DNA from: Pseudomonadota bacterium
GTDB taxonomy: Bacteria; Bdellovibrionota; Bdellovibrionia; Bdellovibrionales; Bdellovibrionaceae
Length of the DNA stretch: 63,802 nucleotides
Reading direction: 5' to 3'
NCBI GenBank assembly: GCA_021300175.1
Contig: JAJTIC010000050.1
Location: 1 to 63,802, forward strand
Positions 16,830-25,126 of the stretch are shown here, in pieces. Within the stretch, counting starts at the first letter, position 1, and each line of letters opens with the position of its first letter. The notes below the pieces were generated by a model. The model was given only the letters and a program-made list of their open reading frames with translations, searched no databases and was not told where the DNA came from. The translations under genes and the position numbers were made by a program.

Positions 16830-18083
16830 TCACTCCACAACCATCAGCTCTGGAAAAGGGATAATAAATTTAGATTTCAGTCCTCGAGCACGTAATTGCT
16901 CCATGATCGGTTGTGCATAATGCCACGCCATCAGGACCACATGATCTGGCTGCTCTTCGATCAGCACTTTGTTGTTCACAACAGGGATATGCTTCCCAGG
17001 AAGATGAAGGCCAATTTTGAGAGAGGCTGGCTGTTCCGCCAAGTAAGGTATGAGATCAGGGCCTATTCCTGCGTAGTTCAACAGAGTCGAGCATCGCCCT
17101 GGGCAAGAATTGCCCACTACGTGAAAACCTTTTTCCTTCAGGGAAATGACTTTTTGAAGAAGATCATTTTTAATTTTTTCAGATTGTTTGCGAAATGCTG
17201 TATAGGTGTCTCGTGCAAAAAAACCTTCCGCCTTTTCAAGTCGCAAAATTTCTTCCACTGAAGGTTTTGTGGGCTTTGTGCCCTTTGCAGCCACAGTCAC
17301 TCGAATATTGCCTCCATAGCGATCCACTTGGCTGGCATCGACAATTTCCAACTCATAAAAACCAAACAATGCTTTTAAACTATGCAGTGAGTAAGTTCTT
17401 AAATGTTCGTGATAAATGGTATCAAACTGATTTTTCTTCAGAACTTGAAGTAAATAATGATTTTCTAAAACAAAAATTCCTTGTTTTCCGATCAACTCTT
17501 TGATTCCTAAAACAATATCCCCAAGATCTTGAACATGAGCAAACACGTTGGTGGCTGTGACCACCGCTGCCCGACCCTGTTCAGCGACAACTTCCTGTGC
17601 AGTTTTTAGCCCAAAGAAAGCTTGTTTGGTGGGAATCTGATTTTCGCGAATAGCTATTTGTGAGATATCCGTAGGCTCAACGCCCAGTACCCGCATTTCA
17701 CTTCTTTTAAACCCAGTCAGTAAAGTACCATCATTAGATCCGATATCAACACAAAGGGAGTTTTCAGGAATAGACCAAGTATTGATAACTCCGTCCGCAA
17801 AAACCCGTTGATAATCGGCGAGCTCTTTAGTGATGCCGGACCGGTAGGGATAACTTCGGTGGTAGAGTTCTTCTTTGGGAACAATATAATCTATCTGGTT
17901 CAGAGAACAATCCACACAGTTAAACTGCCTCAGAGGGAAATACTTCTCTGGTTTATTCAGGTCTTCCTTGGTAAGCAGAGTGTCGCAGAGAGGTTGATGT
18001 CCAAGATCAATCACGAGCTCTAACCGTGAAGACCCGCAAGCTTGGCATTTTCCATGGTGTCCAGAAGAAAAATTATGATTCAT
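16830..18083 (-). CDS. Nucleotide-sugar C-methyltransferase (TylC3/NovU-like)
   Basis: 417 residues in three parts: N-terminal zinc-binding domain (CQACG, later CVDC), a central SAM-binding Rossmann domain (CVDIGSNDGTLL, with ENHYLLQVLKKNQFDTIYHEH) and a C-terminal methyltransferase domain (LPGKHIPVVNN, VVLMAWHYAQPIM). This is the layout of enzymes that methylate carbon 3 of 4-keto-6-deoxy sugars. Being first in the operon with rfbF and rfbG, its likely substrate is CDP-4-keto-6-deoxyglucose. No rfbH (3-dehydrase) or epimerase is in the window. Confidence 0.9.
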   Translation of the reverse strand: MNHNFSSGHHGKCQACGSSRLELVIDLGHQPLCDTLLTKEDLNKPEKYFPLRQFNCVDCSLNQIDYIVPKEELYHRSYPYRSGITKELADYQRVFADGVINTWSIPENSLCVDIGSNDGTLLTGFKRSEMRVLGVEPTDISQIAIRENQIPTKQAFFGLKTAQEVVAEQGRAAVVTATNVFAHVQDLGDIVLGIKELIGKQGIFVLENHYLLQVLKKNQFDTIYHEHLRTYSLHSLKALFGFYELEIVDASQVDRYGGNIRVTVAAKGTKPTKPSVEEILRLEKAEGFFARDTYTAFRKQSEKIKNDLLQKVISLKEKGFHVVGNSCPGRCSTLLNYAGIGPDLIPYLAEQPASLKIGLHLPGKHIPVVNNKVLIEEQPDHVVLMAWHYAQPIMEQLRARGLKSKFIIPFPELMVVE

Positions 18084-18152
18084 CCTTGAATAGTACCTCG
18101 AGACAGTTAGAATTCGAAAGGAAATTCATTTGAAAACTCGAAGGAGAATTTT

Positions 18153-19856
18153 TTGATCAGATTGTTACACCGCCCATTCATCTTTCGATTGTTATCCTAT
18201 AGCTTACTCGCTTTTCTTTTTTTGCAGACCTTTTTACGGCTCTTCAAAGGAATCGATATCTCTGATGAGGCCTATTACTTGGGTCTCCCGCAATTGTTTT
18301 TCCAAGGACATCGCCCCTTCAACTATGACATTCTGCCTCATCAAGGGGCCGCACTTGTCGTAGCCCCCTTTGTGTATCTATGGAATCTTTATTCACCAGG
18401 AGAGGGTGGCTTTCTTTTTTTAAGACTTCTATTCTTTTCTTTCCAGGTGCTTGTAAGCGCCTATTTTTTCAAAGTTTTCGCAAAAAAAACTCAACCGCTT
18501 TTTGCAGCAATACTTGTGTTAGTTTTTATCAACTTTGTGCCCTTTGGGATTGTCAGCGCTTCTTACAATAATCTAGCTATGCTGTTTCTGGCTCTTTTCG
18601 TGATCAACACTTATGACCAGCAAATGCGGATCACTCGGATTGGCTGGTGCAGCTTGTTTATCGCTGCCTTTTGCTATCCAAGTCTTTTGGGACTTGGGGC
18701 TGCCGTGGTCTTGGGAAAAATTGTTTTCCATCACCAAAGGTTCAAGATGGATCTTTGGGAACAAAAGGGAACTCTGTTCTTTTTATTGTTTCTCGGTGTC
18801 TGCTTTCTGGGATTTGTGAGCCCAAAAGCAATCTTTGAAACTTTTCACAACTCAAGCTCATTACAAATCTATCGCCTCGATAGCTCAAAGTTATTTCAAA
18901 TTTTCCAAGATCAAATCACCCATGCACTTCAGTTTTTTCAGAGCACTTCGTTCAAAGTTAGCATCGCTCTTCTCATTGTTTTTTCTGCCGACCTCTTTTT
19001 CAAGGGACGGTTGAGCGATGAAGAACTCTATGAGCGAGTGACTTTTGCGCTCATGATTGTTTTTTTTACTGCTTGGATTGAATTTATGATCAAAGGTGTA
19101 CAACTGGGATCCCTGGTGAATAGCCTACTTATCCCAATCATTTTGATTTGGGGATACGAGTTCATTAAAAAACGTTCCTTTGAAATATTCTCAATCTTGA
19201 TAGTCTGTTTGCTCGCTGGCTTCATTTTTTCACTGACCAGTACTAATGGAACTTTGAACTCTTCGTTTGGCATGGCTCCTCTACTTTTGCTGACAGCTGT
19301 TACTCTTTTTAGCCAGCTGAGCTCAAATTGGCAGAAACAAACCTTGATTGGACTGTCTTTAGTGACTCTGACTCTTCTGTGCCTTTCTCAATCTTCTACC
19401 ATCTATAGAGATGATGCACCCCATTTACTGACGCAGAAAATAACTTTTGGTCCTGGAAAAGGACTTTACACCACTCCTGAAAAATTCGCTTATCTTCAGA
19501 ATCTCAAAATTCGGCTGGACACGCACATTCCTAGAGATAGTACCGTGATGTTTTCAGATGATTTTCCGCTGGGTTACTTATTGACTCAGGCCAAAGCAGA
19601 AACACCCAGTATATGGATTCTTCCGCCTTACTCTTTTCCTCAACTGGATCGTTCAGTCTACAGCCGAGTTCTGAAAGAACGAAGTATAGAGCCCACCTAT
19701 TTTGTTGAAGTGAAGACCATTTTTCACACAAAAGACTCGCAAATACAGATAGCTGATCGCAGCCAAGACCCCTTGTTTCAAACAATCATGTCCCTTGGTT
19801 ATGAGAAAACTTTTGAAGACCCTTTACTGGTGGTTTGGAAAACAAAAAAGCCCTAG
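18153..19856 (+). CDS. Polytopic membrane protein, GT-C (PMT/ArnT-like) glycosyltransferase candidate
   Basis: 567 residues with about 11 hydrophobic segments, then a ~130-residue soluble C-terminal domain (from about residue 425). The first loop holds GIDISDEAYYL, with acidic residues where GT-C enzymes carry their catalytic Asp. Such proteins move a sugar from a polyprenyl-phosphate donor to a glycan, lipid or protein outside the inner membrane. Start is TTG: AAGGAG lies six bases upstream and no better codon exists. It diverges from the methyltransferase gene over 69 bases. The stop lies inside a minus-strand terminator. The residue composition (very Phe/Leu-rich) differs from the soluble neighbours as expected. 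Confidence 0.78.
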   Translation: MIRLLHRPFIFRLLSYSLLAFLFLQTFLRLFKGIDISDEAYYLGLPQLFFQGHRPFNYDILPHQGAALVVAPFVYLWNLYSPGEGGFLFLRLLFFSFQVLVSAYFFKVFAKKTQPLFAAILVLVFINFVPFGIVSASYNNLAMLFLALFVINTYDQQMRITRIGWCSLFIAAFCYPSLLGLGAAVVLGKIVFHHQRFKMDLWEQKGTLFFLLFLGVCFLGFVSPKAIFETFHNSSSLQIYRLDSSKLFQIFQDQITHALQFFQSTSFKVSIALLIVFSADLFFKGRLSDEELYERVTFALMIVFFTAWIEFMIKGVQLGSLVNSLLIPIILIWGYEFIKKRSFEIFSILIVCLLAGFIFSLTSTNGTLNSSFGMAPLLLLTAVTLFSQLSSNWQKQTLIGLSLVTLTLLCLSQSSTIYRDDAPHLLTQKITFGPGKGLYTTPEKFAYLQNLKIRLDTHIPRDSTVMFSDDFPLGYLLTQAKAETPSIWILPPYSFPQLDRSVYSRVLKERSIEPTYFVEVKTIFHTKDSQIQIADRSQDPLFQTIMSLGYEKTFEDPLLVVWKTKKP

Positions 19857-19869
19857 ATTTCTCTAGAGC
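19844..19869 (-). terminator. Rho-independent terminator for the 19899-20618 gene
   Basis: On the minus strand, stem GCTCTAGA, loop GAAA, stem TCTAGGGC (one G-U pair), then TTTTTTG. It overlaps the last codons of the plus-strand GT-C gene. Confidence 0.75.
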
Positions 19870-19898
19870 TTCTTGGCAGACAAGTTCTTTAAAAGCGC

Positions 19899-20618
19899 TT
19901 ACTTCTTACATCTTTCAGTGAAACGCGCCGCCACGCCATCCAACTGTCTCAAGTCAACAGACCCATCTTTATCGCGGAACACTTTGAAGTCACCCATGCA
20001 ACTTCCAGGCTGTTGGAAAGCGAACAGGATATTCGAAAGAACCTGCTGTAAACTAGCGTTTGCTTTTGAAAGCTTTTCGAACTCAGGCGTTGAGGTACAG
20101 ATCTTATCACGGTTCTTTCTGAAGCCATCGAGTTCCGACGACATTGAACGAATGTCTCGCTTAAACTTATCAGAAGCCACTGAAGAGTCGTATTTGATCA
20201 ACTCTGCACCAACAGCTTGAGCATCAAGATCGTCAGAGAGCTTAATCGCTCTTTTCTCAATTTCTCCGAACAAATCAACTTTAGCTTTTGAAATCTCAGA
20301 CATCGCAGCAGATTTCTTCATCTCACTCAACTTTCTATATTGAGGAGAGTTTGAATCAATCAAAAAGGTCCTCTCAAGCCCACGTCTTGATTTGACGGTC
20401 ATGTAAGCAGCGACACTCGCCTGATCAACAAAGACAGAGATATCATCTGCATTCATCGCTCGGCGCCCGTCTTTGCCCACGTATTGGCAAGACAGCGCAG
20501 TCCCCGTATCGCGAATGTTACAGAAAATTTCTGTGGGTTCAGGTTGTGCTTGCACTTGTGTAGACATTACCACAAGCGCTAAAGCGGTCATCATTGCAAT
20601 TCTCAGCTGTCGTTTCAT
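19899..20618 (-). CDS. Exported protein of unknown function
   Basis: 239 residues with a clear signal peptide (MKRQLRIAMMTALALVVMS, then TQVQAQ; cleavage after VQA). The mature protein has four to five cysteines (FCNIRD, LSCQYVG, KICTST, GSCMGD, ERCKK), suggesting periplasmic disulfides, and a helical, charged middle. ATG with GGAG about nine bases upstream; the frame is open further but those codons are not signal-like. No family recognised. Divergent from an outer-membrane protein gene with inverted repeats between them. Confidence 0.8.
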   Translation of the reverse strand: MKRQLRIAMMTALALVVMSTQVQAQPEPTEIFCNIRDTGTALSCQYVGKDGRRAMNADDISVFVDQASVAAYMTVKSRRGLERTFLIDSNSPQYRKLSEMKKSAAMSEISKAKVDLFGEIEKRAIKLSDDLDAQAVGAELIKYDSSVASDKFKRDIRSMSSELDGFRKNRDKICTSTPEFEKLSKANASLQQVLSNILFAFQQPGSCMGDFKVFRDKDGSVDLRQLDGVAARFTERCKK

Positions 20619-20687
20619 AAGAAGGCACTCCTTCACTCTTTGAGTATGCTCTGAGGCTAGCGAGTTTTTTTTGTCCTGTGTAGGCTT

Positions 20688-20783
20688 AACTTTGTCTTTT
20701 GATAATTCCCTCCCAAGGTCTAGAGGATTTTGTAATTTCAAAGACAAAGGTCGATCAACGGTTGTGAGAATCTTTAGACCTTG
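20688..20783. promoter_or_regulatory. Two nested inverted repeats in the 204-bp divergent gap
   Basis: Outer-right pair: CAAGGTCTAGAGGATT (20714-20729) against AATCTTTAGACCTTG (20769-20783), nearly perfect. Second pair: CTTTGTCTTTTGA (20690-20702) against TCAAAGACAAAG (20738-20749). They are interleaved, so they cannot all pair in one RNA and look more like paired operator sites. Consensus promoter elements are not obvious. Confidence 0.4.
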
Positions 20784-20822
20784 TTAACATTTCAGGAAAT
20801 TTCAAGACTTAGGAGAACATCC

Positions 20823-21848
20823 ATGATCCGTCAACTTGTAGCTCTGACTCTAGGCCTTTTCCTCTTTTCCTGTTTGGGCTTTGCTCAAACACAACTCCCG
20901 AGAAAGAAAGTGACTTCAGCGATGCCAGCAGCAAGCGCCGAAATCACTTCTACAACGGTACCCTCTGATTCCGGGGTCACAGCTGAAGGAGCACCAATCC
21001 TTAATTTTAACACTGAAGGCGTTCCTTCAAACACTGACAAAGAAAATCGTGGATTCATTTTCAAAGTCCCCACGACAGAAGCAGAGAAGAAAGACACCCG
21101 CACGGCGCGCCCAATTGAGAGTATTCCGGACACCGCTTTCAAAGTGAATCCTGGCTATCCCAAGCAAGAGTTGGAAGCGACTTACAGACCAGGTTCTGTG
21201 GGATTTAAGACAACCTATCAGTCCACAGACCTCAACGTTTCGAACAATATAACGTCTAGCGCTGGCGCTCTTTACCGATTACGCTCAACCCCAGAGCTGT
21301 ACTTTGAGGCAGAGTACAATATGTACTCAACTTCGGTGAATGCTAAAAATGGGATTGGCCTTTTCAACATTAAAAAATCAACGGCCATGATTGATTCTCT
21401 GATGGCTCGAGGGAACTACTGCTTCCTCTACGAAAATTTTTATCGCCGCCTGTGCCCCGGAGTTGAAGTTGGATATGATTCTTCACCGGCTTTTGAATTC
21501 CAGAATGGAACAGATTTGAAGCTCGCTCAAGTCAAAGACATGGTGGTTGGCGCTAACGTGGTTTATCAAACACCTGTTGCACCCAGCTGGATATTAGATA
21601 CGAAGCTGGCCTATTATATGGGCTTAGCCAACGGTCAGAACTCACGTCAAACAGTGAAGTCGAATTCGAGATTGCTGGCAAACCTGGGTATCAACTATCA
21701 GCGCAAAGAAAACCAAGCCGTTGTTGCTGGAGTCAGCTTTGAAAATCGTGAAGCGAAGACTAAAGGAAAAGCGGGCGTGATTACAGATGAATTCACGACA
21801 AAATCTACAGCGATCTTCTTCAGAGCGGGTTATCGCTGGGAGTTCTAA
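20823..21848 (+). CDS. Outer-membrane beta-barrel-like exported protein
   Basis: 341 residues. Signal peptide MIRQLVALTLGLFLFSCLGFAQ, cleaved after GFA. After a ~100-residue low-complexity N-terminal part (Ser/Thr/Pro/Ala), residues ~125-341 show alternating beta strands (SVGFKTTYQSTDLNV, PELYFEAEYNMYSTSV) and end in FFRAGYRWEF, whose terminal Phe is the classic outer-membrane barrel signature. Start fixed by AGGAGA before the ATG; an earlier in-frame ATG lacks a site. Function not recognised. Confidence 0.85.
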   Translation: MIRQLVALTLGLFLFSCLGFAQTQLPRKKVTSAMPAASAEITSTTVPSDSGVTAEGAPILNFNTEGVPSNTDKENRGFIFKVPTTEAEKKDTRTARPIESIPDTAFKVNPGYPKQELEATYRPGSVGFKTTYQSTDLNVSNNITSSAGALYRLRSTPELYFEAEYNMYSTSVNAKNGIGLFNIKKSTAMIDSLMARGNYCFLYENFYRRLCPGVEVGYDSSPAFEFQNGTDLKLAQVKDMVVGANVVYQTPVAPSWILDTKLAYYMGLANGQNSRQTVKSNSRLLANLGINYQRKENQAVVAGVSFENREAKTKGKAGVITDEFTTKSTAIFFRAGYRWEF

Positions 21849-21873
21849 ATCTAACCAACGAGTTCTTGAAACA

Positions 21874-21905
21874 AAAAAGCCAGGGGTGACCCTGGCTTTT
21901 CTTTT
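21874..21905. terminator. Bidirectional terminator between convergent genes
   Basis: Stem AGCCAGGG (21878-21885), loop GTGA, stem CCCTGGCT (21890-21897), flanked by A-run on the left and TTTTCTTTTT on the right. It serves the barrel gene and can also act for the convergent coiled-coil gene. Confidence 0.92.
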
Positions 21906-21920
21906 TCTTTTTGGCCGCCT

Positions 21921-23405
21921 TTAGTCTGCGAACGAACCACAACCTGCTTCCACATAAGCGCCCCGACCTGAAGAGTTGACGACTCTCACAAAGCCGTTAC
22001 CGGCAGGAGTTGCAATTAACTTCTGACCATTTTTGATCGAGAAACCTACTTCCGCATTCGAAGCAGGAGATCTTCTCACTTGGCAATCACGAGTTGCGAC
22101 CCAGGGTCGTGCCGTATCACCCACGGCGTTTTCCATAGATGCGATGGCTCTCATTTTAACAGCGTGTTGGTCGTTTCTCAATTGAGCCGTCTGCCCGGCC
22201 GCCATTTCTTTCGCAATGTCCGCTTTGGCAGTTTCAAGCGCTAAGCGTGATTCCATCACCGCCGACTGCGCATCTGAATTCTCTGCAAGCACTTCCGCAT
22301 TCTTTTGACGAACTAAAACTAAGTTCTGCTTTAAGCGATCGGCTTCAGATTCATAGCGAACTTTTTCCGCATCAGCTTCGGCAGTCCACCGCTTAGCCTG
22401 TGCAATTGAGCGCTCCAAATTTTGAATTTCAACAGCTGCGTTGACTTTTTCTTTGCCCAATCGGTCTCTCAAGATCGCGAGTTCCCGGGAAGACTTATCA
22501 TATTCTACTTTCGCATCATTGTATTCAGAGCGAACGCCTTCTACTCTTCGACGAAGGTCTGAAAGTTCTGCCTGAGCCATCGTGCGATCCGCTTTTGCTT
22601 GCTCCAAACGTGCTTGCAAAGCTGCGTAGTCCGATCGCAGCTGAATTTCATCCGCGGCCAGACGTGTTTTGTCGTTTTCGATGCGAGCAATGTCCACTTC
22701 AGCATTCGCCACTGAAGCTCTCATCTGTTGCATTTCGATCTGCAACTTATTCATATTCCTAGCGGTGTTTTCACGAGTCACACGCAAGCTCTCAAGAGCT
22801 GCTGTGAGTTTCTTTTTTGTCTGATCGAGTTCCACAGATTTATCAGTGTGCTGTGCTTCCACTTCTTTGAAGCGAGCTTCGACGAGCTTTAATTCGCCTT
22901 CAACATCCTTTTGCTTCCCTTCGATTTCTGTGATTTCAGTCACATACATATCATACTCAGAAGAAAGATTTTCCTGCTTCAAGCGATAACCTTCGATGGT
23001 GCGACGACGAGCTGCGACTTCCTTTTCTGCTTCTACTTTGCGCTTTTCATAAGCTGCTTTGGTTTCCACCGTTTTGCGCTCAAGCTCTTCGAGACGCTTC
23101 ATCTCTTTCATTTCTTCTTCATAAGCTTGGCGAAGAGCTCCATCTGGATAGTTCTCAGGATTGGGAGCCCAAGGTTGGTTTGGCCTGTCAGGAGTTTTAA
23201 AACTGAATGAGCTTGGTGAAGGAGGCGTCACCAAGGCACCTGCGGTGTCATACACCATTTCCTCATTGCCAACACTCTGCACTTTTCTTGGCTTTACTAC
23301 TTGCTCTTGAGCCTGAACTGTGGAAGTTGCAACTGCAATTCCCATCAGGGCTGTGAAACCAAGGCGGCTCCATGTTGTCACTTGATTTTTTTTGTGCCTT
23401 TTCAT
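21921..23405 (-). CDS. Exported coiled-coil protein with C-terminal SH3-like domain
   Basis: 494 residues. Signal peptide with cleavage near TVQA-QEQ. Residues ~90-410 are a long continuous coiled coil (heptad-rich, full of Glu/Lys/Ala/Arg, few breaks). The last ~60 residues (WVATRDCQVRRSP to YVEAGCGSF) resemble a bacterial SH3 domain with two cysteines that may pair. This layout fits a periplasmic structural or peptidoglycan-binding protein. A TTG two codons earlier directly abuts the ribosome site AGGGAG, so the ATG at 23405, six bases from it, is the start. Divergent from a TonB-like gene across 217 bases, in which I see no clear motif. Confidence 0.85.
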   Translation of the reverse strand: MKRHKKNQVTTWSRLGFTALMGIAVATSTVQAQEQVVKPRKVQSVGNEEMVYDTAGALVTPPSPSSFSFKTPDRPNQPWAPNPENYPDGALRQAYEEEMKEMKRLEELERKTVETKAAYEKRKVEAEKEVAARRRTIEGYRLKQENLSSEYDMYVTEITEIEGKQKDVEGELKLVEARFKEVEAQHTDKSVELDQTKKKLTAALESLRVTRENTARNMNKLQIEMQQMRASVANAEVDIARIENDKTRLAADEIQLRSDYAALQARLEQAKADRTMAQAELSDLRRRVEGVRSEYNDAKVEYDKSSRELAILRDRLGKEKVNAAVEIQNLERSIAQAKRWTAEADAEKVRYESEADRLKQNLVLVRQKNAEVLAENSDAQSAVMESRLALETAKADIAKEMAAGQTAQLRNDQHAVKMRAIASMENAVGDTARPWVATRDCQVRRSPASNAEVGFSIKNGQKLIATPAGNGFVRVVNSSGRGAYVEAGCGSFAD

Positions 23406-23622
23406 CGTCAACTCCCTAACTTTCTCTGGGTTCCACTATTCTTTTCGGTCTCGATTTGAATTTCTTAAGAGAAAATTAGGGGTTAGCGTCTTCAAACATT
23501 CTTCACATTTATGATGCAGCGCGCTAATTAGTTGAAAGAAGGCCTATTCATATCTTTTGTATTCTTTGGTCTAGTTTTCATTTCATATTGAGAACAGAGC
23601 CTCACTTGACTAAGGTAAGGAC

Positions 23623-24474
23623 ATGAAGCGCTTATGGTCTTTCATCATCATTAGCCTTGTTTTGCATGCCTTAAGCTGGGCAGTCCTGCGTAAAATCCCT
23701 GCGACACAGCCTTCACAACCCTTGTTAGTCCTTGATCTCGTCAGCCCCGAAGATTCGCGGATCAAAATGCAACAACCCATCGTTCGCGAAACCCTAGTCC
23801 CCGAAAATTTGAAGCTTCAAGATCTCAAAGAAAGAGCTGATCTTCTCTCCAGAGAGTCTCAACGCGTTCGTGAGCAAATGAAAGCAGCGCGCACAGGACT
23901 GACCCAAAATAGAAGTGCTGTTGCTCCATCAAAAGTGGATCCCTTTTCTGGGCTCGAGTCCCCTTTAGAGAAAATAGGAACAAAAGCAGGCTCGCGACCA
24001 GCTCCCAAAGTAGCCCCCTCAGAACGGGGCCTCGCGGGCCTCCCCTTGGGACCGTCGACCCTTGGAGAAAGCCTTCCGGATGACATCCGAGTCGGCTCAT
24101 TCACGGCCCTCAATACGGATCGCTATTTGTTTTATTCTTTCTTTGCTCGCATCGAAGAGCTTATCCGCTTTCGCTGGGAAGAAATGGTGGAGCGCGGACT
24201 TCAAAACACCCCACGTGCTACTCTTAAGGCCTCCATGAATGATCGCTGGGTGACTCACTTGGAAGTTTGGCTGAGGCCCACTGGGGAATTTCATTCCTTC
24301 CACATTCTGAAAGAGTCAGGAATCCGAGCTTTTGACCAAGCTGCTATACAAGCTTTCGTCCAGGCTAAGTTTTTCCCCAATCCTCCTCGTGAAATGGTCG
24401 AGGAGGATGGTTTCGTTCGACTCCAGTACTCCTTTCAAGTGAATGTTAACCCGCAACTCTTTGCTCGCCCTTAA
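23623..24474 (+). CDS. TonB/TolA-like protein with one N-terminal membrane anchor
   Basis: 283 residues. Membrane helix at residues 4-22 (LWSFIIISLVLHALSWAVL), then a charged helical stretch and a Pro/Ser/Ala-rich linker (to ~150), and a C-terminal domain of ~100 residues (WVTHLEVWLRPTGEFHSF, ESGIRAFDQAAIQAFVQAKFF, VRLQYSFQVNV) with the fold pattern of TonB C-terminal domains. Such proteins carry energy or contacts from the inner to the outer membrane. No exbB/exbD or TonB receptor is adjacent, so it may be a TonB-like structural protein. ATG with AAGGAC upstream. Confidence 0.82.
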   Translation: MKRLWSFIIISLVLHALSWAVLRKIPATQPSQPLLVLDLVSPEDSRIKMQQPIVRETLVPENLKLQDLKERADLLSRESQRVREQMKAARTGLTQNRSAVAPSKVDPFSGLESPLEKIGTKAGSRPAPKVAPSERGLAGLPLGPSTLGESLPDDIRVGSFTALNTDRYLFYSFFARIEELIRFRWEEMVERGLQNTPRATLKASMNDRWVTHLEVWLRPTGEFHSFHILKESGIRAFDQAAIQAFVQAKFFPNPPREMVEEDGFVRLQYSFQVNVNPQLFARP

Positions 24475-24541
24475 TTTCTCTTTAGCTAGCCTCGACCTTT
24501 CCCTTCATGTGAGCCTCTGGGAAATTTGATACCATCAATGC

Positions 24542-25126
24542 ATGAAAAAGATTTTTTCGAGGTGTCATCTCTGGGGCTTTATTTACTTGATAGCTTGGTC
24601 AGTGAATGCCTCGGCTGTCTATTCAGAAATTGGACTGAACTACGGGTACAAAAAAAGCTATTTCGACAAAGAGAACAATGTGGAACAGCAGTCTGTGACA
24701 GGCTCACTGTCTTTCTATTTCTGGGAGCGTGTCGCACTGGAACTCGCTTACACCAACGGCCTTTATGTAAAAAAAGAAAAGCAACCCAATAGCATGAGCG
24801 CATTCCTGCGCGAAACCACACAGTACACAGACGTCTACGAGGGTGGCCTTATATTTGTCTTTGCAGATCGTAAAGCACCTTTCCAGCCATTCATTAAAGG
24901 TGGGGCCGCTTATGTGAAACGAAAGCAAGTGGTTCAGGATGATGGAAACAACCCTTGGGAAGTCCCCTACTCAGGCACTTCCCCGAGCTATGGCGTGGGT
25001 TTTAAATTTTTTCTCACACAAGAATTTGCTATCCGAGCTTCTTACGACATTTTAGAAACTCCCGTTGAAGGCGGTTCAAAAGTGAACGATATCAATGGAC
25101 GTCTTGGCATTTCGTGGGTCCTCTAA
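24542..25126 (+). CDS. Small outer-membrane beta-barrel protein
   Basis: 194 residues. Signal peptide (to NASA-VYS) followed by an eight-strand-like pattern: AVYSEIGLNYGYKKSYF, VTGSLSFYFWERVALELAY, GGLIFVFADRK, SYGVGFKFFLTQEFAIRAS, ending GRLGISWVL. It looks like an OmpA/OmpW-size barrel with no plug or periplasmic domain. Its end overlaps the next gene by 13 bases, so the two are coupled. Function unknown. Confidence 0.82.
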   Translation: MKKIFSRCHLWGFIYLIAWSVNASAVYSEIGLNYGYKKSYFDKENNVEQQSVTGSLSFYFWERVALELAYTNGLYVKKEKQPNSMSAFLRETTQYTDVYEGGLIFVFADRKAPFQPFIKGGAAYVKRKQVVQDDGNNPWEVPYSGTSPSYGVGFKFFLTQEFAIRASYDILETPVEGGSKVNDINGRLGISWVL

